Assembly: GCA_003427395.1 (NCBI GenBank)
Contig: BFEA01000489.1
Span: 34,368-61,684 of the forward strand
Reading direction: 5' to 3'
DNA length: 27,317 nt
Source of the DNA: Chara braunii
Taxonomy: Eukaryota > Streptophyta > Charophyceae > Charales > Characeae
Positions within the stretch are counted from its first letter, which is position 1; the number at the start of each line of letters is the position of its first letter. Below, in pieces: positions 8,990 through 18,792 of this stretch. Under the pieces are notes generated by a model, which worked only from the letters and a program-made list of their open reading frames with translations, did not search any database and was not told where the DNA came from. A program made the translations under genes and the position numbers.

Positions 8990-11545
8990 ATGGCCACATC
9001 AGACACAGGTCAACGCACTGGTAACTTAGAGGGTCAATCTTCGAACCCCCAACCCAACAACAACTCCCTCCTCAGCCAACTCAATCCGCTGACCTGCAGC
9101 GCATCCACACCTCGTTGGACAGTTGTTACGATGACGACATATTCCCAGACGCATCCATCTCCTATGGGGAGGTGGAAATCAACGATGACATTGGCTATCT
9201 TAACCTCAATGAGGAGATAGACACAACCACAGTGAACTGGCTAAAAGCCAGAACTGTCATCATTGTCTTTCAAACCAGAGGGACAACTCTCTCGATCGCA
9301 CAATGTGAACAATTTGTTCGTATGTACGAGGACGCATGGCATCATGACGCGAATTTCAATCCGTCGCTGCGTCGGGGCCGCACACACGACGAGGGTCCGA
9401 ACATCATGTCCTACGTTGCCCGCTCACAGAGAATTGTTGAATATCTGATAAACAAGGGACATGGCACTATCCCTTCATGTCAAGGACCAATCCGGGTCCT
9501 ATTCAAACCGTGGATGACCCAGCAAGAGTTGAACTTGGCAAGAGACAGAGAAGCTGCAGGAAAATACCGAATCATTGCCTTACGAGTACCTTTGAACGCA
9601 ATGTTCTCCCTCTGACATGCTATCGAAAATCTCATTCGCCAATCATCGAAATGCATCCGCCGGAAACGAAGGATGCCGAGCCTCGATTTGGTAACATTCG
9701 TATTGAATGCCTCCCTGCCACACGATAAAACTTCATGGAATGGATAGTGTTGCGCAGACCTAATGTCCAACAACTTCAGATACAGCTCGCCAACCAAAAC
9801 ACTCCCTTTTGCAGGAAGTGTCTCTGGTGGTTCCATGATGATTTTGACCCTGAATGCCCCAGATTCAATGAACTCCTACCCACCGGCCGACAAGGCAGGG
9901 GTAGAGGCCGAGGTCGAGATCAAGGCAGGAGAGGGGGACGTGGTCCTCCCGTATCGGTTGTACAAGTCGGGGGTCCCGAAATACCCCCACCACGAGTCCC
10001 ACTCACTGTGTCAGGTCTCCCCACCTACACCCCGGTCCGTCCTCCCCCCCCATCGTCCCACCCAGCACCAACTTCGTCTCCTGTTCTCCAGTCTAACACA
10101 ATTGGAATTACTGTTACAGCGCCCGTTCCCTCCTCCAACCTCCCCTCAGGCCCTACCTCCACTTAACACCACTCAGTGCCTCTGCCCTCTCACCGCTCCC
10201 ACACCACCTTGGCCCATCTTCAGCATCTCCCCCCCCCACCTACCACACAACACCTTCAGTCATATCCATCAGCACGGATGAACCAACCCAACACGCCCCC
10301 TCCTGTCATGTCCCATGCACCCCCCCCCTCTCTCAGGTCCGTTGTCCTCACCTCCTTTGGTATCTATACACTATTCCCATCCCCCCCCTCCTCTCAACCT
10401 TTTCCCCCAAACGAATGTGGACTTACCTCGCATACCATCCACTACCCCCCTCTCCTCTACAGAGCCAAGCTTGTCTGCATCTGCCCTCATACGATTTTCC
10501 CACCACCCCCACCCGTCCTATGCACAGCACAACCCCATCTATAGCACCAGTAATCCTCAAAATTCATTTCTCACATACAATAACCCCTATTACGCGCCCA
10601 ACCCCCTACAATACCAGCAGATGCCTCAAGCACATGAATCCTCCCCCTGCTTGCTCGTCCCCCTCAACCTGGGTTGTCTCATCTCACATCCTACACTCAT
10701 CGAAGACTTGAGATCGATGATCATCCGCACCGGGACGCTGAGATGAGAGAACCAAGTTAAACTTCCCGTACTCCTATGAAGCAGAGGCGCATGAGCCACG
10801 ACGGCGTGGAGAGGTCACATTAGTAGCTGAAGAAGAAGCGTTGGAATTCGAGGTAATCTCGAGGTCTCAAATGACAACAACACTCCCGGCTGGAAATCAA
10901 GACATCATTCGGCTGCAGACTGGACAACCCTCAACACAACCGTCCTCCAACAGGATGGCCAGCACTACTCTCAGACACCAGATGGCTTTGCTGATCTCCA
11001 TGCTCTCCCCTCAGGGAACGAAGTTTATGGCGAAGAGAAAGGACAAGGGCATCCTTGCCATTCCCACTATTGAGACAGCAACCTCGCCCAACTCCAAGGA
11101 AGTGGTAAAATTGACAGCAGCATCCTTCATTGCAGATCGCTTCCCTTTTCGGTTGGTTCCAGGTATCTGCATTTACCGTAAATCAGTTGCTGCTAGTTCG
11201 CATTTCCACATTGGTTCTCTGGATGTCAAGATCTCAATGGATACAGTTGCTCTCTTGGCTACTCAGGGCATTGTCTGGTTACCCTCCACGAGGATTGGAG
11301 ACAAAAACACGGAAGAACTCAAGGAGACCTGGCTAACCGAGGACGCCGATGCTACCTTGGTAACAGACTTCTGCAGCACCCTAGCCACAGATAACCAACC
11401 TCATTCTCCTGGTTTCCGCAACCTCCTCCTTGCACCATGGACAGCACCTGTGGATGCAAACCCAGTCAGTGGAGGGTGGGCCTCCCGCCATGCCAATGAA
11501 GAACAGCAACAGCGGATCCAAGCTCTCACCGCTCTCCCAAAATGA
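8990..11545 (+). pseudogene. LINE ORF1: RNA-binding protein with CCHC-like knuckle, RG-rich stretch and Pro-rich linker
   Basis: ATG at 8990 starts MATSDTGQRTGNLEGQ. The frame then shifts near 9060-9110 to one reading LQRIHTSLDSCYDDDIFPD and onward to 9615. A further shift near 9610-9640 leads to MHPPETKDAEPRFGNIRIE, a TAA at 9729, and then the knuckle CRKCLWWFHDDFDPEC at 9810-9857 (CX2CX4HX6C). An Arg-Gly stretch (QGRGRGRGRDQGRRGGRG) follows at about 9894-9950. From about 9960 to 10750 the reading is Pro/Ser-rich with stops. The C-terminal part is open from 10841 to the TGA at 11543-11545 and shows no domain I know. ORF1 proteins coat LINE RNA as chaperones. It is broken by at least three frame changes. 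Confidence 0.7.
11542..11545 (+). promoter_or_regulatory. ATGA stop-start overlap joining LINE ORF1 and ORF2
   Basis: The bases ATGA contain the ORF1 stop (TGA, 11543-11545) and the ORF2 start (ATG, 11542-11544). A second ATG follows at 11545-11547. ORF2 then reads MMDNLRVATWNVRGLG. Such overlaps allow termination-reinitiation in some non-LTR elements. Whether it works that way here is inference. Confidence 0.7.
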
Positions 11546-12475
11546 TGGACAACCTTAGAGTGGCCACTTGGAATGTTCGGGGGTTGGGCGACACTTCCGG
11601 GCGCCACAGGAAGGTCAGGCTAAAAAACTGGGCACATGACAACAAGGTCCAAGTGCGGATGCTCCAGGGGACAAAGTTGGATGAACCTAAGCTGCGTCAT
11701 CTTACCAACTGGTGAAGAGGAGACCAAATCTGGTCACCAGCTGATGGTACTCGAGGCGGGGTAGCAAACTCATACACCGCAACCTACACCTGGAGATTCT
11801 TGACAGCGACGTCGACTTGTGGGGCCATTGGGCGTGGATTCCAGTCCAGCTCGGACAGCAACTCTGGACCTTTATATCAGTCTACGCCCCCGTTGAGCCA
11901 GCGGCAGGGAGGACATTCTTGGAAGAGCTCCCGCATCTTGTCCCTCCAACACAAAACGTTATCTTAGCCGATGATTTCAATTTGGTTCTACAACCAGGCA
12001 TGGACTCACTTATGTTGACCCCCCAGAAGCTGGATGCGCAGATGCTGCAAGACTACATGGAACTCAACTCCTTCATAAATTCATATAGGCACACCCACCC
12101 AATGGATCATGGTTACACATGGTTCTCTTCGCAGAGAACCGGTGATACCCCGCCTCCGAAGAGAGGCCTCGACTTAATTCTCACCAAGGGAGCGACTTGG
12201 GAATCTTTGGCGACAGTTGAGGTAGTCATCGCTCCAGGACCTGACCGTCGACCTGTAGTAGCAGATTTCCTCCTTGATGGTCAACTACAACGTGGGCCAA
12301 GCATCTTCATGCTCAATACTGACCTCCTCAGGTCCCCCGAGATTTTACAGTGGGCACTGGGTAGCAACCCACTGGCAGGATTGGCAGCAAGCAAGGGATT
12401 GTTTCCATACAGAGGAGGAATGGACAGCAGTTGGTTTTAGGGTGGTAACTCGTGCGCTGGACACATTCTCTTAGA
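11542..12475 (+). pseudogene. LINE ORF2 endonuclease domain (AP-endonuclease-like), inactive
   Basis: This domain nicks target DNA to prime reverse transcription. Motifs in order: VATWNVRGLG, QGTKLDE, then after a TGA at 11713 and a frame change near 11769, LHLEILDSDVDLWGHW, FISVYAP, VILADDFNLVL, DHGYTWFSSQRTG, RGLDLILTKG and PGPDRRPVVADF. Two catalytic positions look lost: the usual Glu of the QET motif is Gly (GGG at 11668-11670), and the His of the usual S/PDHRPV motif is Arg (CGT at 12246-12248). The frame changes again near 12340-12480 (EEEWTAVGFRVVTRALDTFS, then LEFKREVADNKKRSVWQT). Confidence 0.8.
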
Positions 12476-14385
12476 GTTCAAGCGAGAGGTCGCAGATAAC
12501 AAGAAGAGGAGTGTCTGGCAAACGTGAAGGAGGTTGAAGGTATGCTAGAGACCAATCCTCTTGTGGAGCTGTACTGGCTCAACAGGCGAGACAGGTGGAT
12601 GCAAAAATGGGAGGACTTACAGGTCGAGCAGCAAATCAGTTGGGCAAATAGAGCCAGGGATAAGGGAATGATTATGTCAGATCGAATGAGCAAAGAGGCA
12701 TTCCAACGAATATGCCCTCAGCGATCCCACTCAGTAATTACGGAGTTGCAGCATCCATTCCACACTGAGGCAGACACAATGACGGACTCCAAGGCAATCG
12801 GGGACTTTGCGAGGCAGTACTTCGAAGACTTCTTGACCTCGCGTAGACCTCCTGACCAATCATTACATCAATTACAAGCAGAACAAGACCTGTGGGAAAA
12901 TATAACAGCATGCCTCACTCCGGAAGCGAGCACCTCATTGGAGCAGATGATCACCATGCCAAAATTATGGGCTGCGGTGAAGGCAATGGCGAAGGGGAAA
13001 AGCTCGGGCTCGGATGGGCTACCAATGGAATTTACATTGCCACCTGGGAACACATCGGGCCAATCTTGATTAACCTCTTCAACAGGATCTTGGAAGTAGG
13101 AAGTTTGACAAACTATATGAAGTTCGGGGTGATAACGCTGGTGTACAAGAAGGGCGACAATCGTAATGTTCGAAACTGGCGTCCCATCAGCCGTTTGAAC
13201 GTCTTCTACAAAATATTGGCCTAATTGCTAGCCAGAAGATTGGCGCCATTCTTACCAGGATTGATTCATACCGACCAGGGAGCTTTCGTTCAAGGTTGGT
13301 TCATTTTCGAAAACATCCTAATGGCCATGGGTGTTTTAGAGATCATACAGCGGGAAGACCGACAGGTCGTGGTGGCGATGCTGGACCTCGAGAAGGCCTA
13401 CGACAGAGTCAATTGGTTTTTTGTCCTTGCAACGCTGCAGCACATGAACTTTGGGCCAAAATTCTGTATGTGGGTGAAGGAGTTGTACACAGACTCTACC
13501 GTTGTTGTCATTGTCAATGGATTTGTCTCCCCATCGTTCACTCTTACGCGCTCGTTGCGCCAAGGCTGCCCGCTAACTTCTTTCCTCTTCGCAATTCAGA
13601 TGGAAGTTCTTCTCAACTCACTCAGGGAGGCTCCGCACCTTCGATGCCTGAATCTAAGCGAGGGGGACCAGCTGCTAATAGGGGTCATTGCAGATGACCT
13701 TCCGATGGTCACAAAGGCTACCCCAGACTCACTTGCAGAAGCGAAGAGCATATTGGACTCCTATTCGCAGTTATCCGAGGCACAAGTTAATTGGAACAAG
13801 TTTGCCTACTACCTGTCGATCCGCTTCAATATTCAGGGGGAAGCATGGAGCATGAAGAGAATTCCTACCCGAGACTCCAAAAGGTACCTGGGCATCCAAG
13901 TAGGACTGTGCGGCGCGAGACCCGACCAGGACTCTATCTTAGAGGTCAAGTCTAAGTCTGTTATCAAGAGATGCAGGTCTGCTGTGGGGGTCTATCTTTC
14001 TGGAAGGGCCATACTGATTACATCTGTCATCCTCGGACAGTTATGGTATCCGGCAGTTGTGCAGCTTATCTCCAAGCTAACCTTGAGAGGAATCCGTTTG
14101 GACGCTGTAAGGTACCTTTGGAAGCCTGGGGCAAAAAGCCAAGAGGGCTACATTACTAAATGTGCTTGGAAGAAGATGACTCTCACGCGGAAGGAAGGAC
14201 GTCTCAACATCTTGGACCCGGAAATTCAAAACCTTGCCCTTCTGGGCAAATGGTTTTGTAAAATGGTCATTCAGTCTGACTCAAGGGTATGGGTAGCAAT
14301 CCTGGAATACCTTCTGCAACAGGACATGGGCCTCTCCCGTGGGCACGAGCTGTGGGCCTGCATATTCATGTCCTCCTTTGTCTGA
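12476..14385 (+). pseudogene. LINE ORF2 reverse transcriptase domain
   Basis: The reading 12524-13069 gives the pre-RT helix-rich region (YWLNRRDRWMQKWEDL) and the RT entry motif GKSSGSDGLPMEF. A frame change near 13030-13060 leads to WEHIGPILINLFNRI, VITLVYKKGD and NWRPISRLNVFYKILA, then TAA at 13222-13224. The same frame continues to 14385 with LPGLIHTDQGAFV, VAMLDLEKAYDRVNWFF (first catalytic Asp), RQGCPLTSFLFAIQ, and IADDLPMV at 13687-13704. The catalytic Asp-Asp remain, but the preceding aromatic residue of the F/YADD motif is Ile. The RT performs target-primed reverse transcription. It is closest to the plant L1 clade by motif wording. Confidence 0.85.
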
Positions 14386-15691
14386 CAACAACCTTCCTCG
14401 CCTTGGCATTGTTGGCAACAACCTGTTGGACTGCATGGAGAGCACTCCAACCCCTACAACCAAAACCACCCACAACTCGAGAGGAAAAGAAAAAAACAGA
14501 ATTTCTTCGACAATCAGGCCATTCTCGATCCCAGCGGGCAACTGTTTCAGGCAACTAGAGACCAAGGTCCAAGGGGCATTCGGCAGATCGTGGATTGAGC
14601 GAGGGGTAGTACGCATTGCTGGCATCTGGGACGAAGAGAACCACGACTGGATAGTTGAAGAGAAGTTAAGATCAGGACTGCCACGTCGAAGATGGCCGCA
14701 GCTCATCGAAGCTATACCTCCGAGCTGGACCTCACTGCTGCAAACAACAGACCCGGTGCCAGGAGAATGGTACGTCACAAAGCATGTAGGGGAAGAGGTG
14801 GAATGCATCGTTCAAATTATGCAGGACCTAGGGGAAGACCTTTGGCTGGCAAAGCAACGGACGAGGCAAGATGTACCTGGGAAGCTTCCCAGACTTCTAA
14901 CACCCACAGAAGTCTGCATTGTGGTACACCAACCTCTTCAACTTATCAGAGTCTGCTCCACATCTCAAGATCCCCAAGCACCGGTCCACCATCTCCTAAT
15001 GGAAGGCAAGCCACTCAGCGCTTTAAAGATCGATCCCATGGGCCACAACTGGTTGCTACCAGGGGACTGACGCATCCTGCTCAGACAAATGATGGCCAAG
15101 GAACCCGACCTACCAGAGGCAGCCGCCAAAAAACTCAACAGATTAGCACAGACTCAACCCCCTCTGGGGCCTCGAGAGATGCAACAGTTGTGGGACCAGT
15201 TAAAAGTGCTACCTTCCCAAAAGTTTGCAGCCCTTTCATGGTTGCTGTCACGCACAACCATCCCATGCGCAATCTGGCTGTTCGAAAAGGGAATGGATAT
15301 CTGCACCAAATGCCTCAGATGTGGAGGTCGCACATAAGAATCGTTGGACCACCTCTTCTGGTCCTGCGCAGCCTCTCGCAGACTGTTGATGTGGTGGGGA
15401 AACCACTGGTCAAGATTTGTGGGAGATCTTCTTCCCTGGGACGAGAGATGGGCACTACATGGTAAGCTTCCGTCCTCTTGGTTTAAGCATGTTGGCAGAG
15501 GCTACGTAGCCCAGGCCATCCGCTCCATCCTTCTTTGGAGCATTTAGGAAGACAGGAACATCTTGTTCAAGCAAGAGTGGACTTGCGACACTGCAATCAT
15601 TAACAAAGTCAAGGCCTGGGTTAAGATGATGATCAGGGTCGATTGGATCAGAAAGGCCGGAAGAGGCAAAACGCCGAGAGGCAAGCATTAG
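14339..15691 (+). pseudogene. LINE ORF2 C-terminal region with zf-RVT-type zinc finger
   Basis: After a frameshift at 14339-14385, one frame runs to 15691 with TGA or TAA or TAG interruptions near 15068, 15335 and 15545. Readable blocks are FGRSWIERGVVRIAGIWDEE, then LLQTTDPVPGEWYV, FAALSWLLSRTTIPCAIWLF and the finger CTKCLRCGG followed, after the TAA, by ESLDHLFWSC. The C-x2-C ... H ... C arrangement with ESLDHLFW is typical of the zf-RVT domain in plant LINE ORF2 proteins. The final segment (EDRNILFKQEWTCD to the TAG at 15689-15691) has the usual length for an L1 C-terminus. Confidence 0.78.
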
Positions 15692-15960
15692 TTCCCGGTT
15701 ACTTGGGCCCGGGATAACAAGTTGACCGTCGTGGTGCTTACTGGGCAGCTGGTTATATCGCCGTGACTCAACGCTCGGTCCCAATAGATTCTCTTCCACG
15801 GGGCCTCAATGTGGATGCCCTTGTCTGTTTTTTTGCACAAGCATTTAGTTTTTTCCCTCTCCTCTCCTTCCCCCCCTTCTTCTCCCTGTTCCTCTCCCCC
15901 CTCCCCCCCCTCCGTCACCTGCTCTTGTTCTACGATTAATTAGCTTAGGAGTAATGGCTC
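15692..15960 (+). other. Probable LINE 3' UTR with polypyrimidine tract
   Basis: The segment directly follows the ORF2 stop. Positions about 15848-15915 are almost all C and T with long C runs. There is no clear poly(A) tail or microsatellite tail, so the exact 3' end of the LINE cannot be placed. Confidence 0.4.
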
Positions 15961-16905
15961 TTATTCCCTTTTGAGTAGGTCAGTTTTGTTCCTTTCCTCA
16001 ACCAGGACACTCGGTTAGTTCAGGCCACAGTAGGCCCCCTGCTGCGATGCGAAGGGGTGGAGGGAGGAGAGTGTCAAGCTTCGAAGGAGCCAGAGATTCT
16101 GGCTCCGACCGACCGCTGTTATGGCTGGTTTAGGCCGCTTGTGACGAACCAATTCCTAGTCCGCGCGATTTTCTGCGCGATGACAATGAGGGGTCCTAAG
16201 ACGGGAAGGTTGGGCCAATTATGGGAGATGGGATCCAACAGGAAAATTGCATTGGTGTCCTTGTTTGTTCTTCTTTTTATGTCGCTTCTTTGGGATGGCT
16301 GGGGCCAGGTCTGGGCAAGTCCCGGGATGGTCGATTGAGTGGCTGGCGCGCCGACGGAGGCGCAATTAATAGTGGTTGACGTCGCTTCTTTCTTGTTTTG
16401 CTGTCGGGTTTTCGACGCGGTGATCGCGCGGGAGTTTTGCTTCTTTCTTTTTCAATTTCTTTTTCGAATCTTGTCGAGCCCTCGATGGCTCTCAGAATTT
16501 CGGACTTTCTTTCCAGGATTTGTGCTTTATTAAAGCTCTTTTTGCATTTTTGCGTTAAATAGGAATTTAGGAATTTAGAAATTCAGAATTTATTTTGCCG
16601 CGCGGTGCTTTTTGCTCTCACGTTTCTTTTTGCAGTTGCAACGGAGCTCTGATTAGTCCGCGCCCTTAATCTTGCGTGTAACTATAATTTTGGGCAGGGC
16701 GCCCTTGTAACTGTATCTTTCTTCTTGAGCTTCGTCTTTCCCGCCCTCTCTTTTCTTTGATGTGTCTAGTTGGCCCGCGGGCTGCATGATCGGATCGATG
16801 CGTGGAGAGTGGCTATGTCACCCACGCTGCGATCTGGCCATGCAGAACCTAGGCACTCCCTCCCATTCTCTCTTTCTAAGTCCTTGCAATTCCGTGTTCT
16901 TGGAG

Positions 16906-16925
16906 CATGCATGCACGGTATAAAT
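16906..16925 (+). promoter_or_regulatory. TATA-like box with CATGCATGCA just upstream
   Basis: CATGCATGCA at 16906-16915 is followed by TATAAAT at 16919-16925. CATGCA is known as an RY element in plant promoters. No convincing ORF follows, so function is uncertain. Confidence 0.25.
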
Positions 16926-17248
16926 TTCAGCTGCTCTCTTAAACAGTTGTTGGAAGCTCAGGGTAGCGCGATCAGTGAGGGTCGGCTCACAAGCGAAGTA
17001 AGAGGTGAGTTGAAGTGGAAGTTGGCCAACCCGACAGGCTGGTGCTGAATGTGCGGGGTTGACACGCAGGCTACAACGGACTGTGGCACACGGGCGAACC
17101 TAACGGGCACAGGAGGACTAAGCGGGGTGACAACTTCTTGGGTTGGTGCCTGACGACGCACTGTCCGCATCGGAGAGAGAGAAAGCGAGGGAGAGAGTTG
17201 CGATGGATGGACGTGGGATTGCAATTTTCTTTGTCTTTCTCAATCGTG

Positions 17249-17256
17249 TATATAAG
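17249..17256 (+). promoter_or_regulatory. TATA-like box TATATAAG
   Basis: TATATAAG is followed by a T/C-rich leader (about 17300-17360). It could be the core promoter of an LTR or of a host transcript reading toward 17888. This is positional inference only. Confidence 0.25.
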
Positions 17257-17887
17257 TTTTGATCTCGGCTTCGGGCGATACGCCCTTATTTTTCGATTCG
17301 ACATCCTTTCAGGCTTTCGCCTTTGACTGACGCTTTTCTCGTTTTTCGATTCTTTCTCTTTTTTGTGTACATTGAATGAATGGATTCTCCCCAAGGGATG
17401 GTTGAATGATATGACTCGTTGTTTTCTTTTTGCTCATCCTTACAGTATCTGATGTATGAGTAGGCCATGATGCGATGTCACTCTGCATAATCCAGGGATG
17501 TTGTTGGGTTGTTGGATCACTGAATGATTAGATGATTGGGTTATTATCCATGCCACGTGGCGATTTTGCATGTAGGACTGAAACCTCACTTTTGCACGAA
17601 AATCAGCCAACAAGCCCGTGTACGATCGAACACCTCGTGTGCGCACGTGTAAGCGCGATCTGATCAACGCGGCCTACACGTATCCACACGCGGGCGATTC
17701 ACGATCACTGATGAACTTGCCACCTCCAGTATCGGGATAAGTGCAGAATTTTCCCTTTTGCGAGAATTCGAGCAGGTAGGAATTTCCGCCACCATACCCA
17801 GGAAATTCCCTTGTCAATCGAAGCACGATAAGATGCGTGCGGAGGGTTCCCACTACACCGCAGCTAGCTATCCGCCGGAATGACAAG

Positions 17888-18331
17888 ATGTCGTACATCG
17901 TGGACCAGGAGAGATTGCGGGACCCAGAGTACCGAGAATACTAGGAGGGAGAACAGCTTAGGCTGTGGGGGAATTTGAGAAATCCAAAATTCCCCTATCT
18001 AACCGAGAACGACCGACTATGTGCCAGGGACTTCAACCGCGCCGTAACCAACGACCCGAGGGGCCCCGACGACCCGACTACTTATAACACGCAATATTTC
18101 ATATCCCCCGGCTTCGTCGTTATCGCTACCAATTTCCCTCCTTTCCATCTCCTCCTCCCATACCACCAACTCAAGGTGGTACTGTGGAATCTCATAGCCC
18201 CGTATTGGCCCCACACGCCGTGCATAAATTGTAGACGGCGCGGCAACCGTCAAGCCTCTGGAATTACGGAACCTAACCATAACGCGCGACGTCAATCGCC
18301 ACGTGTCCACACCCGGAGGTCCAACCCATAG
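17888..18331 (+). pseudogene. Broken ORF of unknown family with a CxxC near its end
   Basis: ATG at 17888 starts MSYIVDQERLRDPEYREY, then TAG near 17942. The same frame continues EGEQLRLWGNLRNPKFPYL to a stop at 18329-18331. Later blocks include LCARDFNRAVTND, TTYNTQYFISPGFVVIATNF, LLLPYHQLKVVLWNLIAPYW and PHTPCINCRRRGN. The composition is protein-like with many aromatic residues. The W-x2-P-x-C-x2-C part faintly recalls zinc-ribbon segments seen in some transposon-encoded proteins, but I cannot name a family. It lies upstream of the gag start of the second gypsy element. Confidence 0.35.
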
Positions 18332-18634
18332 AAATCGCAACCCTCACGAACGGACCTCTCCCGAACCGCCGTCACTGGAACGGGTGGATCGGACGGCCCA
18401 AGATGCACCGCGCATGCCATCTGCCTTATGTTGCACGACCTCGACCGCCATCAAACCGAAAGTAACCTGTCCCTTAGCCTCATTGCACCTATGCCCCTGA
18501 AACCTTGCCACAAGAGATCTTAGTTCTGACCTGGGACTCCACCCCTAATTTCCCAAAAATCCTTGGCACACCCCGTTTCGCACTTCCAGGCCCACATCCC
18601 ACTCCGATCAGGAAGTCGCGCCGGGCGTGAGGTG

Positions 18635-18646
18635 GGTATCGGAGCC
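18635..18646 (+). other. Primer-binding-site-like sequence of the second gypsy element
   Basis: GGTATCGGAGCC matches the complement of the plant initiator tRNA-Met 3' end (GGTATCAGAGCC) with one change. It sits 147 bases before the gag ATG, a normal leader length. The base before it is G, not the expected T. If correct, the 5' LTR ends just upstream, near 18634. Confidence 0.35.
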
Positions 18647-18792
18647 GACACGTGGCAGGATTATAGGATTCGTAAAACGATAACTGAGATTGAAGCGATC
18701 TGGCTAACAAGGGGCGACCTCGACCCCGGAACGCGCATCGACGCGACCCCGTCGTTACAAGAAGCCGGTCTGCGCCTCGGTAGGCAGCCAAC

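Larger units (their letters stand above)
7790..15960 (+). mobile_element. L1-type LINE (non-LTR retrotransposon), degenerate, near full length
   Basis: The plus strand carries a C-rich leader, an ORF1 with a CCHC-like knuckle, an ORF1/ORF2 overlap at 11542, and an ORF2 with AP-like endonuclease, non-LTR RT and a C-terminal zf-RVT-type zinc finger ending at 15691. This is the architecture of plant L1 clade elements. The 5' end is uncertain: C-rich sequence begins near 7790. The 3' end is also uncertain: a polypyrimidine stretch follows ORF2 and no clear poly(A) tail is visible. At least five frame changes and several stops make this copy inactive. Confidence 0.85.
15961..17887. other. Unassigned region between LINE and second gypsy element
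   Basis: Composition changes sharply to a G/T-rich plus strand. Short ORFs occur on both strands without recognisable domains. A short imperfect repeat of AGGAATTT units lies at 16560-16592. TATA-like sites are listed separately. I recognise no RNA gene. Part of this could be an LTR of the second gypsy element, but no second copy was found downstream. Confidence 0.45.

Noticed and set aside
14281-14808. Minus-strand 175-residue ORF within the LINE
   Set aside because: It is the shadow of ORF2 C-terminal coding sequence, which has recognisable motifs on the plus strand.
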